DNA of 64,000 bases from RPQJ01 sp963731105 (lineage in GTDB: Bacteria > Pseudomonadota > Gammaproteobacteria > Steroidobacterales > Steroidobacteraceae): the NCBI GenBank assembly GCA_963731105.1, contig CAVSUM010000020.1:1-64000 (forward strand), written 5' to 3'. The translations under genes and the position numbers were made by a program. Shown piece after piece: positions 49,150-57,908 of the stretch. The notes beneath the pieces are model-generated. The model did no database searches. It was not told the origin of the DNA and saw nothing but the letters and a program-made list of their open reading frames with translations. Each line of letters opens with the position of its first letter. The first letter of the stretch is position 1.

Positions 49150-51061
49150 GATTCCTCGTGCTGACCACCGGCAGTTCGACGTAACTCGCCTGCCCGGGCG
49201 CAAGCCAGATGCGGTGAGTCGCGCTGCGGTAAGTCGCGGGATCGGCCTTGGCGATGCTCTCGACGAAGGTCTGCGGGTTGCGGTCGTAAAGTGGGAACCA
49301 GCTCGACTGCACCTGGACCATGATTCGATGCCCCGGCAGGAAAGTATGGTTGGCCTCGGGCATGCGCACCCGGTACCGCGCGACCACTCCTGGCTCGCTG
49401 GGCTGCGGGTGCTCCGGGCTCTCGCGATAGCGACCGCGCAGGATGTCGGCCGACACCATGAGCTGATAGCCGCCCAGTTCAGGCTGGGCACGCACTTCCG
49501 GCGGAAACACGTCGATCAGCTTGACCACCCAGTCCGCGTCGGTGCCGGTGGTGGAGGCGAACAGCGTGGCCGCCACTGCACCGCTGATGCTGAGGGCTTC
49601 GGTCAACGGCTCGGTGACGAACACCAGCACGTCCGTCCGATCGGCGAACGGCCGCTGGTCGTCGACCAGCCAGCGGCCCCAGCTCGAATCGGCGTGATAC
49701 ATCGGTAGCACCGGTCGCACGCGGTAAGGCACCGGCTTCGCGGGATCGGACACATACTCTGCATAGGGCTGGGCGGCCGCAGCCGCGTCTGGCTCCGCAA
49801 AGCGCAGGCCGCCGCCCGGCTGCAGGTGCAATCGCGTGGCCGACACTGCGCCGTCTGCTGGCCAGCTCTGCCAGGCGCGCCACTTCCTCTGCCCCGTGTC
49901 GAAGGCGAGGACCGGCGGGATCGGGCTCGCGGGCGCCTCACCCTTCAGGTGCAGGTTCCAGAAGGGCAGCAGGACATTCTCCCGAAACCACAGGCTGGTG
50001 TCGGCGTTCCACTTGAGCGCGCCCAGCTCCGAGCCCTCGCCCTGTGACTGCCCGTGGCTCCAGGGACCAACCACCAGGTGCACCTGCGTGTTGTCGACAT
50101 CCTTGGCCTCCAGCGATCGGTAGGCCGCGATCCCGCCGAAGTTGTCTTCCTGGTCGAAGAGTCCGTGCACGACCAGCGTCGGCACCCGCAACGGTCGTGC
50201 GGCGAGGATGTCCTGCACCGCCTGGCCACGCCAGAACGCGTTGTAGGTCGGGTTGTCGACGACCTTGCGCCAGGTCGGCAGCGGGTCGGCCTTGTAGCGA
50301 CGGGCGACCGCCTCGGCAGATCCGGCCGACAGGTAGGCCTCGTACAGGTCGCGGTAGCCGTACGGCACCTGATGGTCGCTGCTCTTGTTCGACCCCATCT
50401 CGTAGATCCACTCGAGCATGGTCTGGCGGAACGCGCCGTTGTGATAGAAGTCGTCGCCGATCCAGCCGTCGACCATCGGGTACATCGGCACTGCCGCCTT
50501 GAGCGCCGGGTGCGGATCGACGAGGCCCATCAGCGTGAGCCAGCCGCCGTATGAGACGCCGGTGAGCCCGACGCGGCCGTTGTTCCCCTCGACGTTCTGC
50601 AGCAGCCACTCGATGGTGTCGTACGTGTCGGTCGTGTGATCCACCTTGCGGCGATTGAGTTCGCCGCGCAACGGCAGCGTCATCACGTAGTCGCCTTTGC
50701 TGTCGAACCGGCCGCGCACGTCCTGGTAGACGCGGATGTAACCGGCCTCGAGCAGCGGCTCGTCGGCCGGCGGCAGCACCATCGCGGCGTGCGGACTGCT
50801 CGACTTGGTCGTGGCCTTCTTCGCCCCGTAGGGCGTGCGCGTGAGGATGATCGGCGCCGCCGTCGCGCCCTTCGGGATGACGACCACGGCGCGCAGCTTC
50901 ACGCCGTCGCGCATCGGGATCATCACTTCGCGCCGCTCGTGGTCGAACTCCGCCGTGACCGGCGAGAAGTCCTTCGGGATTTCGGTCTGCGCCAAAGCGC
51001 TGCTCGCGACCAGCGTGGCCGCGACGACAACCAGCATCAGCAGCGGTGGTCCGGACTTCAT
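49133..51061 (-). CDS. CocE/NonD family hydrolase (S15 X-Pro dipeptidase-like), secreted
   Basis: 642 aa, intact. Signal peptide MKSGPPLLMLVVVAATLVASSALAQ. The alpha/beta hydrolase core has the nucleophile Ser in GLTGVSYGGWLTL, the acid Asp near GLFDQEDNFGG and the His in GPWSHGQSQGEG. The jelly-roll C-terminal domain (VFVTEPLTEALSISGAVAA...) is typical of CocE/NonD esterases. Periplasmic ester or peptide hydrolysis; substrate unknown. Its last codons use the transglycosylase remnant. Confidence 0.92.
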   Translation of the reverse strand: MKSGPPLLMLVVVAATLVASSALAQTEIPKDFSPVTAEFDHERREVMIPMRDGVKLRAVVVIPKGATAAPIILTRTPYGAKKATTKSSSPHAAMVLPPADEPLLEAGYIRVYQDVRGRFDSKGDYVMTLPLRGELNRRKVDHTTDTYDTIEWLLQNVEGNNGRVGLTGVSYGGWLTLMGLVDPHPALKAAVPMYPMVDGWIGDDFYHNGAFRQTMLEWIYEMGSNKSSDHQVPYGYRDLYEAYLSAGSAEAVARRYKADPLPTWRKVVDNPTYNAFWRGQAVQDILAARPLRVPTLVVHGLFDQEDNFGGIAAYRSLEAKDVDNTQVHLVVGPWSHGQSQGEGSELGALKWNADTSLWFRENVLLPFWNLHLKGEAPASPIPPVLAFDTGQRKWRAWQSWPADGAVSATRLHLQPGGGLRFAEPDAAAAAQPYAEYVSDPAKPVPYRVRPVLPMYHADSSWGRWLVDDQRPFADRTDVLVFVTEPLTEALSISGAVAATLFASTTGTDADWVVKLIDVFPPEVRAQPELGGYQLMVSADILRGRYRESPEHPQPSEPGVVARYRVRMPEANHTFLPGHRIMVQVQSSWFPLYDRNPQTFVESIAKADPATYRSATHRIWLAPGQASYVELPVVSTRNLTQAR

Positions 51062-51314
51062 CTTCAGCGCCTCATGTGCGCCAGAACCGCTGGCGCGCGT
51101 CGCGAGACGATACAGGCTATCCCGGGGTCCGTGCTGATTTCAGCAGGGGGCGAATCGAGCCGTCGCATCGCGTGAACCCGCGCGAACTTCGTTGCCGACA
51201 TCCACGATACGAACGTCCGCTGCACTGGCGGACACTGATCGTACGATCAGGTCCTGGCCGATTGGAATGCCTGGGCCTGCTCGTCGGATTGGAGCGCACC
51301 GAGGAGGGATTCTC

Positions 51315-53085
51315 ATGTGGTCGCGGTTCCCTCGCATCCTTGTCATTGGCGTAGCGTCCCTCGTGCTGTCCGCCTGTGGCGGTGGCGGAGGTGGTGACCA
51401 CGAGGCGCCTCCTGCGCCGACCTCCATCTCAATCGTGTCTGGAAACAACCAGACTGGCATTGCCGGATCGACATTGCCGGCAGCACTCGTCGTTTCCGTG
51501 AAGGACGCCGCAGGCCGTGCGGTCGCCGGCGCGACGGTCAGTTGGGCCGTCGTTGCGGGCGGGGGGTCGGTAACGCCCACCGCCAGTACGACGGACAGCG
51601 CGGGTCTCGCCACGACGAACTGGACACTTGGCACGGCGGCCGGCGCGAATCGTGTGACTGCAACCTCGGGCACGCTGCCCGCGGTCGCATTTGATGCGAC
51701 GGCGACGGCGGCCGTGACGGCCAGCGTCACCGTGTCGAGTCCGGTCGAGAAAATCTACGAAGGCGACACCGTGCAGCTCACCGCGATTGCGAAGGACGCG
51801 GCGGGCAACGTGCTCTCGGGGAAGACCGTCGCCTGGTCGAGTGGTGACCAAGACACGCTTCCCGGTGTCGGCCGCAGGCTTGCTGAATACGTGGGGCTAC
51901 GGTGTTGCGAACGTGACCGCGACTATCGACGGAATCGCGGGCAACGCCCTTCTTTCGGTCGATCCGATCAACCTCACTGTAGCCGTCGGGAAAAAGGAGG
52001 TCGTGTTCGATTACACGACCGATCGCTGCGAGGAACTCGACCTGCCGGACCTCCCGACTCGCATGGTGCGCGCCGAAGACGGCAGCCTGGTTTACTTCGC
52101 GGGCAACGCACCGCGCGTGTACGCGAGCCGCGGCGCTGATTTCAATTCCCTGAAGCGCGACTGCAGCCAGCCGGTGCTGGTGTCGGCCGACCGACGAACG
52201 CCCGAGTCCTACGAGAACTGGGAGTGGATCTGGAGCGTGTACCGCGTCGGCAGCACCTGGCACGCATTGGTGCACAACGAGTATCACGACACCTTCGCGA
52301 GCACCTGCGACCCGGGCAACCCGTCACCCAGCAACCCGTGCTGGTACAACTCGGTGACTCATGCCGTATCTACCGACGGGGGCCACACGTTCACCAAGCC
52401 GCTGGCGCCGGCGCACGTCATCGCGCCGGCCGTCGAGGTCTGGACGCCGCCGACACAGATGCCGACGCAGAGCTTCCCAATCGGTTTCGTGGGTGGTCCG
52501 ATTATCCGGCACACCGACGGCTACTACTACGCGATCGTCAACCTGCACACGAGTACGACCGCGCCGACGTACAACTACGTCTGCCTGATTCGAACCGACG
52601 ACCTTGACGATCCGTCCAGCTGGCGTGCCTGGGACGGCAGCGGCTTCAGTCTGCGGATGGCGAGCCCGTACGTGACCGGCGTGCCCGGATCCGTGTGTCC
52701 GTCCCTGAGCCAGATGTGGAATTACGCGTCGCTCTCGCATAGCACGTATCTCGATCGGTACGTCGGGCTCGGCAACGGCTTCACCTACATCGGCGGTCGG
52801 GGAGTCTGTGGCATCTACCTTCAGCTGTCCTCCGACCTGATCCACTGGAGCCGGGCGACGCTCGTTGTCGAAGCCAGCCTCCGGGATTGCCCGGCTGACC
52901 CGGGCGCGCCGGGGGTGCTGGAGCCGGTGGAGGTGATCTTCCCCACGTTCATCGACCACGCGGACACGTCCGTGAACTTCGAGAACATCGGGCAGACGCC
53001 GTACCTGTATTACGTGCGCTTCACCGACGGGATCCTGGACCGTGATGTCGTGCGCGTGCCTGTGACCTTCACGCGCACGAACTGA
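51315..53085 (+). CDS. Lipoprotein with bacterial Ig-like domain and C-terminal propeller-like region (one frameshift)
   Basis: About 589 aa. Lipobox in VIGVASLVLSACGGGGGG; then bacterial Ig repeats (ALVVSVKDAAGRAVAGATVSWAVV..., VQLTAIAKDAAGNVLSGKTVAWSS). An extra base near 51861 breaks the frame. Downstream: DRCEELDLPDLPTRMVRAEDG, WEWIWSVYRVGSTWHALVHNEYHD, YVGLGNGFTYIGGRGVCGIYLQLSSDLIHWS resemble glycosidase-type five-bladed propeller patterns. Surface role inferred. Confidence 0.8.
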
Positions 53086-53094
53086 GCAAGACCG

Positions 53095-53415
53095 CTACGC
53101 TGCTTGATGATTCGCTGGCTTTATGCGCGCCAAAGCCTTGGTCTTTTTCAGGACTGCTCGTGCCTGCCAAAGATCATAAGCCGTCTGCTGGGCAAGCCAC
53201 ATCTCTGCTGCACCACCGCGATCACGTCCGAGCCAACGCTCGATGCGCAGCGCCATCGCGGGGCTGATCGCAGCCCGGCCGTTGAGTAACTTCGAGAGGG
53301 TGGTGCGATCCACGCCCAGCTGAGACGCCGCCTCGCCCACCTGCAGGCCAAGGGCCGGCAGCACATCGTCCCGCAGAGTCAGGCCGGGATGGGGGGGGTT
53401 GTGCATCTCGCTCAT
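53095..53415 (-). CDS. higA: HigA-type antitoxin
   Basis: 106 aa: MSEMHNPPHPGLTLRDDVLPALGLQVGEAASQLGVDRTTLSKLLNGRAAISPAMALRIERWLG...AAEMWLAQQTAYDLWQAR. HigA with a normal helix-turn-helix. It lies 7 bp after the toxin gene. Confidence 0.92.
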   Translation of the reverse strand: MSEMHNPPHPGLTLRDDVLPALGLQVGEAASQLGVDRTTLSKLLNGRAAISPAMALRIERWLGRDRGGAAEMWLAQQTAYDLWQARAVLKKTKALARIKPANHQAA

Positions 53416-53422
53416 GGGAACC

Positions 53423-53701
53423 TCAGTGGTAATCCTGGTAATCGACGAATTCCGCGTCGCCGTCAATAAATGTGAAGGTCAGCCGCCAGTTTCCGCTGAC
53501 ACTGATGCTCCAGTGGCTGGACAATCTTCCCTTGAGGGGATGCAATCCCCAGCCGGGGACGTTCATGTCAGACGGTTGTCTTGCCACGTTGAGCGCCGCG
53601 AGTTGTCGCGCCAATCGGGGCGCATGCGCTGCCTGGATACCAGCCTTACTGCCGGTCCTGAAGAATCTCTCGACGCCCTTGTGCCGAAAAGACCGTATCA
53701 T
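53423..53701 (-). CDS. higB: HigB-type toxin
   Basis: 92 aa, intact: MIRSFRHKGVERFFRTGSKAGIQAAHAPRLARQLAALNVARQPSDMNVPGWGLHPLKGRLSSHWSISVSGNWRLTFTFIDGDAEFVDYQDYH. Typical HigB of the RelE superfamily, with the conserved basic core and aromatic end. Confidence 0.93.
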   Translation of the reverse strand: MIRSFRHKGVERFFRTGSKAGIQAAHAPRLARQLAALNVARQPSDMNVPGWGLHPLKGRLSSHWSISVSGNWRLTFTFIDGDAEFVDYQDYH

Positions 53702-53707
53702 GGACCA

Positions 53708-53736
53708 AGTGTAGCGTGTGGCGCCACACTCTACAA
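53708..53736 (-). promoter_or_regulatory. Promoter and operator of the leaderless higBA at 53.7 kb
   Basis: On the minus strand -35 TTGTAG (53736-53731), 17-bp spacer, -10 TACACT (53713-53708), followed 6 bp later by the higB ATG. The near-perfect 26-bp inverted repeat TGTAG...GTGTGGCGCCACAC...CTACA (53710-53735) covers the whole spacer. Confidence 0.85.
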
Positions 53737-53783
53737 GCGTGATATTGGTACTGCATTACGTACGACGTCCCCCAGTTGTTGAG

Positions 53784-53954
53784 GAGTGGGACGGTTCAGA
53801 GTCTAACGTCCTGGACTTTTCGAGCTATGCCGGAAATGGCATGCTCAATAGCCCCGGCAACGTGCTCCTGAATCTCAAGATCGGACTGATGTTCATCGAC
53901 TTCGGACAGCCACGACAACTGCGGGTCAACGGACTCGCGGCCATCGATCGGTCG
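53784..53954 (+). pseudogene. Internal fragment of a pyridoxamine-5'-phosphate-oxidase-like protein
   Basis: Reads NVLDFSSYAGNGMLNSPGNVLLNLKIGLMFIDFGQPRQLRVNG, the central FMN-binding strand region of PPOx-like proteins. The N-terminal part is absent (the higBA promoter lies there) and the C-terminal part is replaced by the next gene's start in the same frame. Confidence 0.6.
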
Positions 53955-54614
53955 ATGCGCACCAGTTATCTGGCGTCCGCGCTGGGCATTTTTCTGGCGG
54001 CTGGGCAACCGCGCATCGCGATGTCCGCGGTGCTGGAGCAGGACGGGCTGACGCTGCGGGTTCCTGCAAGTCCGCCCCTGGTCCTGCGGATCAATGCCGC
54101 GTTCAAACCCTTGTTGCCGCTGCGGATCCCGATCGCTGGAAAGACCTCGGCCGACCGGCGAATCTTCGTCGATGCCGACGCCGAGTCGGGCATACGTCGA
54201 CTCGTCATCGTCCAGTACGAGACGGTCAATCCCGGCGTGAAATTCTCGTTCGTCTATCCGGCCAGGCCGCCCGCCGAGTTTGGTGCCCAGACGTACCAGT
54301 TCTACGCTTACGTGCACGACGACGAACGGGCAGCGGCCAAATCGCCCGACGCCGAGGCCGGACTCACGCGCGCGTTTCTGGTCGAACAGGGATTCCGGGT
54401 CCCGCGGCTTTTTCGACTGGCGCGCCTGGCGCGTGTTGCGGACAGAGACGGGCAGAGTGAAGTGATCGTCTTCTACATCGAAAATGCCGACGCGGACTTT
54501 GCGCCCGGGCCGCTGGCGGGCGCCGACGAGGATGGCGATCTCGCGTTGGATGCAGCGTCGAAGCAGGCGATTCTCGAGCGTTTGAAGTCCGCGGTGCATG
54601 CGGATTCGCAATGA
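53955..54614 (+). CDS. Hypothetical protein with N-terminal signal-like helix
   Basis: About 219 aa from MRTSYLASALGIFLAAGQPRIAMS, a signal-like stretch. It contains FVDADAESGIRRLVIVQYETVNPGVKFSFVYP and a C-terminal VIVFYIENADADFAPGPLAGADEDGDLAL. Family not recognised. It shares frame with the PPOx fragment, so the start may be false and the two may form a chimera. Confidence 0.5.
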   Translation: MRTSYLASALGIFLAAGQPRIAMSAVLEQDGLTLRVPASPPLVLRINAAFKPLLPLRIPIAGKTSADRRIFVDADAESGIRRLVIVQYETVNPGVKFSFVYPARPPAEFGAQTYQFYAYVHDDERAAAKSPDAEAGLTRAFLVEQGFRVPRLFRLARLARVADRDGQSEVIVFYIENADADFAPGPLAGADEDGDLALDAASKQAILERLKSAVHADSQ

Positions 54615-54807
54615 TGATTCTGGGTCGCAGTGCGGCAGCGCCACCGGCGGCGGCGAACCCAGCCGAGGCGGGCAGGTAAGGCGCTTACGGCCACCGCCAA
54701 CGACGCCTGCGAACTGGATGTCTTTTCGTATAAGCAGTCTTTCAGGGTGTATAAAACGATCAATCCTGACCGAGAGCAGGACGAGGGTGGCGAAGACAAG
54801 GGGAGCG

Positions 54808-55512
54808 ATGATGAAGTTCCATATCGCTAAGGCGCGGAGGCTTTGGGCGACCCTGTCGCTTGCCCTCGCGATCATGCTCGCGTGCTCGACGGGAACGGCC
54901 GTTGCTCAGGTGACCGTACTCTTGCCGACGGATGGCGATATCAAGGCCACGTTGGCGTTGCCTGGCGACATACAGCGTGGCAAGAACGCGTATGCCGAGT
55001 GTCAGACTTGCCACCGCCAGGATGGCTCGGGGCGCGCGACGTTCGATATACCGCGGCTGTCCGGGCAACATGCCTCAGTGTTGATCAAGCAGCTGATGGA
55101 CATCCGCAGCGGCCTCCGCGTGAACCCGGACATGAAGGACTACATGTTCGATTCCGATCTGACGCTGCAGGATTTTGCCGACATGGCGGCCTATCTTCAG
55201 TCTCTGCCGGTCGTGGGCAAGATCGGGCAGGGTCCACCCGAGCTGGTGCCGCGCGGCAAGGCCCTGTACGCCAGTGATTGTGCGGGGTGCCATGGCGAGC
55301 ACGGCGAAGGCCGCGCGGAGCTTTTTTATCCCATGCTCGCGTCGCAGCACTACAGCTACCTGTTGCGCGAGATCGACCTCATCCTCACCGGCGGGCGTGG
55401 CAACTCCAACCCAGCGATGCCTGCGATCCTCAGCAACCTGTCGGCAGACGACAAGCGAGCCGTCGCCGCGTATCTGGCGCAACTGCCAGCGCCTGGCAAG
55501 ACCGTGAATTAG
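54808..55512 (+). CDS. Di-haem cytochrome c (c4-like)
   Basis: 234 aa. Signal LWATLSLALAIMLACSTGTAVAQ, then two haem sites CQTCH and CAGCH, each followed by a distal Met region. The GQHASVLIKQLMDIRSG and SQHYSYLLREIDLILTGGR stretches match cytochrome c4/class I di-haem modules. ATG has GGGAG upstream. Periplasmic electron carrier. No oxidase genes adjacent. Confidence 0.9.
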   Translation: MMKFHIAKARRLWATLSLALAIMLACSTGTAVAQVTVLLPTDGDIKATLALPGDIQRGKNAYAECQTCHRQDGSGRATFDIPRLSGQHASVLIKQLMDIRSGLRVNPDMKDYMFDSDLTLQDFADMAAYLQSLPVVGKIGQGPPELVPRGKALYASDCAGCHGEHGEGRAELFYPMLASQHYSYLLREIDLILTGGRGNSNPAMPAILSNLSADDKRAVAAYLAQLPAPGKTVN

Positions 55513-55545
55513 ACCCGCGGACTATCGGAAGTTGGGGCGGGCGGA

Positions 55546-56301
55546 CTACCTGGCGTAGGTGTCGAGCAGGTAGGTGCGGATCGCCTCTGACTCGAACAGC
55601 GCGGTACCGGTATTCGCGTCCACCAGGTAGGGCACCTGGACTTTGCCGGCACGCTCGAGCAGTTCCTGGCGGGTGCGCCCCGTGACCGGCAGGTCGGGAA
55701 ACAGGGTTGTGCGGAGCACCGGCGGCCCGAGGTCCTGCCAGCGGGCCTTGCCGGTGCTGCGCAGCAGGTAGGGCAGCTCGAGTTCAGAGAGCAGCTCGCG
55801 CACGCGCCGCGAGTAGGGGCTCGACTCGAAACTGAAGAGCTCGAGCGGGCGCTTCGCTGCCCGCGAGGGGCGGGCACGGCTGCCGGCGCGGAAGCGCGGA
55901 ATGCTGGCAAGCACGGAGGAGGACACGTCGAGCGGGCGCAGCAGTCGCGAGGGTGCGGGACGGCCGCCGTAGCGCTGGTACAGGTAAGCAATGATGTCGG
56001 CCGACTCGTACATCGACTCGCCGGTGTTGGGATCGACCAGGAACGGGAACTGTTGCCGGCCGCCGAGCTTTTCGACCTTCGGTCGGAAGCGCCGGCCGCC
56101 GTGCGGCGTCGGATAGATCAGGGCGTCAAGGTCGAGCTCGGTGAGGGCCTCGCGCACCAGGCGACAGAACGGGCAGGCCTCGAATTCATAGAGTTGCAGG
56201 TGCTTGGCGGGCTGCTGCGCGGCGCCGCGGGCGTTGGTGCCGCGCCAGAAGCGCAGCGTCGAGGTCAGGGTGGAGTTCAGGACGTCCAGGGTGGTGAGCA
56301 T
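55546..56301 (-). CDS. Tandem thioredoxin-fold (glutathione S-transferase N-domain) protein
   Basis: About 251 aa. It contains two GST-N/glutaredoxin-like domains: the first with CPFC (LQLYEFEACPFCRLVREALTEL...QQFPFLVDPNTG), the second with SPYS (LELFSFESSPYSRRVRELLSEL...VQVPYLVDANTG). The second copy has lost both Cys residues. Start MLTTLDVL was chosen as more plausible than 56388. Likely a glutathione-linked redox or stress protein. Confidence 0.85.
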   Translation of the reverse strand: MLTTLDVLNSTLTSTLRFWRGTNARGAAQQPAKHLQLYEFEACPFCRLVREALTELDLDALIYPTPHGGRRFRPKVEKLGGRQQFPFLVDPNTGESMYESADIIAYLYQRYGGRPAPSRLLRPLDVSSSVLASIPRFRAGSRARPSRAAKRPLELFSFESSPYSRRVRELLSELELPYLLRSTGKARWQDLGPPVLRTTLFPDLPVTGRTRQELLERAGKVQVPYLVDANTGTALFESEAIRTYLLDTYAR

Positions 56302-56441
56302 CCACGCATTAGACCATGCATCGCGCGGTCGTCGCTCACGCGCGAGCAGGCGCTCGCGTGTGTGCAGCCGCGACCTCGTACCGGCCACGGGTTTCGGCTA
56401 TAAGTAAGGTTCCGTAACTCGCGCCGATCGGAGAATGCCAA

Positions 56442-56876
56442 ATGCCGTGGTGGGGCTGGATGGGCGTCGGCATGCTGCTGCTCGCCGCCGAGCTGTTGAT
56501 CATCGAGGCCGACTTTTATCTCGTGTTCCTGGGTGTGGCCGCCGTGCTCACGGGCCTGCTCGGGCTGGCGGTGCCGGCCCTGCCGCCGTGGGGGCAGTGG
56601 CTGGTGTTTGCGGTGCTCGCGCTGATCTCGATGGTCTTCTTCCGCAAGCGTGTCTATCGCCTGCTGCGTCGGGACGTCGCCGATCTCGCAAATGACTTGC
56701 TGCGGGAGCCGGTCGAGCTGCCGGCGGGCCTGGCGGTGGACGGCAGCTGCCGTGTGGAGTTGCGCGGCTCGACGTGGACCGCACGCAACGTCGGTCCGGT
56801 GCCGATTGCACCGGGCGGGACGGCTCGGGTGGTCGGTGTCGACGGCATCACGCTGCGAGTCGAGGCCGGGAACTGA
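56442..56876 (+). CDS. NfeD-family protein
   Basis: 144 aa. Three hydrophobic helices (GWMGVGMLLLAAELLI, LVFLGVAAVLTGLLGLAV, LVFAVLALISMVFF) and an OB-fold C-terminus (GSCRVELRGSTWTARN...GTARVVGVDGITLRVE). NfeD partners stomatin-like proteins. It ends 19 bp before the SPFH gene start. Confidence 0.92.
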   Translation: MPWWGWMGVGMLLLAAELLIIEADFYLVFLGVAAVLTGLLGLAVPALPPWGQWLVFAVLALISMVFFRKRVYRLLRRDVADLANDLLREPVELPAGLAVDGSCRVELRGSTWTARNVGPVPIAPGGTARVVGVDGITLRVEAGN

Positions 56877-56895
56877 TGTCAAGGGAGACGTTGTC

Positions 56896-57840
56896 GTGAG
56901 TGGACTCATCGTTGCGCTGACGATTGCGGTCGTCGTCATCATCATCCTGGCGAAGACGGCCGTCGTCGTGCCACAGCAAAGTGCGTATGTCGTGGAGTAC
57001 CTCGGCAAGTACCACCGGACGCTGCAGGCCGGGTTCCACATCCTGGTGCCGTTCGTCGAGCGCATCGCGTATCGGCACAGTCTCAAGGAGCAGGCGCTCG
57101 ACATCCCGGAGCAGACCTGCATCACCAAGGACAACGTGCAGGTCGGCGTGGACGGTGTGCTGTACCTGCGGATCCTCGACCCGCAGCGCGCGAGCTACGG
57201 CATCACCGACTACACGTTCGCCATCATGCAGATTGCGCAGACCACGCTGCGCAGCGAGATCGGCAAGATCGACCTCGACCGGACGTTCGAGGAACGCGGG
57301 GCGATCAACTCGAATGTGGTGGTCGAGCTCGACAAGGCCTCGGAACCCTGGGGCGTCAAGGTACTGCGCTACGAGATCAAGAACATCAACCCGCCGCGGG
57401 ACGTGTTGAGTGCGATGGAGAAGCAGATGCGCGCCGAGCGCGAGAAGCGCGCGGTGGTGCTGACCTCCGAGGGTGAGCGGGACGCCAAGATCAATGAGGC
57501 GGAAGGTGACAAGCAACGCGTCATCAAGGCCTCGGAAGCAAGCCAGCAACAGCAGATCAACGAAGCGCAAGGCCAGGCGGAAGCGATCCTGGCGGTGGCA
57601 ACCGCGACGGCGGAAGGCCTGCGCCGCGTGGCGATTGCGCTCCGCGAGCCGGGCGGCCACGAGGCGATGCAACTGCGGGTGGCCGAGGCCTACGTGGCGC
57701 AGTTCGGCAACCTGGCCAAGGAAGGCAATACGCTCGTGGTGCCGGCCAACCTCTCGGACCTGGCGTCGATGATCTCGCTCGCGACCACCGTCATGCGTCC
57801 ACCGGCACAGTCGCCGCCAGCACGGCCGCCGGCTGCCTAG
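56896..57840 (+). CDS. SPFH-domain (stomatin/QmcA-like) membrane protein
   Basis: 314 aa. GTG start with AAGGGAGA upstream. N-terminal helix IVALTIAVVVIIILA, then the band-7 domain VVVPQQSAYVVEYLGKYHRTLQAGFHILVPFVE...ITKDNVQVGVDGVLYLRILDP and coiled coil EKQMRAEREKRAVVLTSEGERDAKINEAEGDKQR. Paired with NfeD in the usual order. Confidence 0.93.
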   Translation: MSGLIVALTIAVVVIIILAKTAVVVPQQSAYVVEYLGKYHRTLQAGFHILVPFVERIAYRHSLKEQALDIPEQTCITKDNVQVGVDGVLYLRILDPQRASYGITDYTFAIMQIAQTTLRSEIGKIDLDRTFEERGAINSNVVVELDKASEPWGVKVLRYEIKNINPPRDVLSAMEKQMRAEREKRAVVLTSEGERDAKINEAEGDKQRVIKASEASQQQQINEAQGQAEAILAVATATAEGLRRVAIALREPGGHEAMQLRVAEAYVAQFGNLAKEGNTLVVPANLSDLASMISLATTVMRPPAQSPPARPPAA

Positions 57841-57908
57841 TTGACCGTTCGCCGCGACGCCTGGTCGGGCGGAGCGGCTGAACGATCAGGGGACGCGCAA
57901 GAGACCCT

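Noticed and set aside
57885..57907. Half of a GGGGAC hairpin (AGGGGACGCGCAAGAGACCC)
   Set aside because: Only one imperfect arm and no complement nearby; could be chance or an old remnant.
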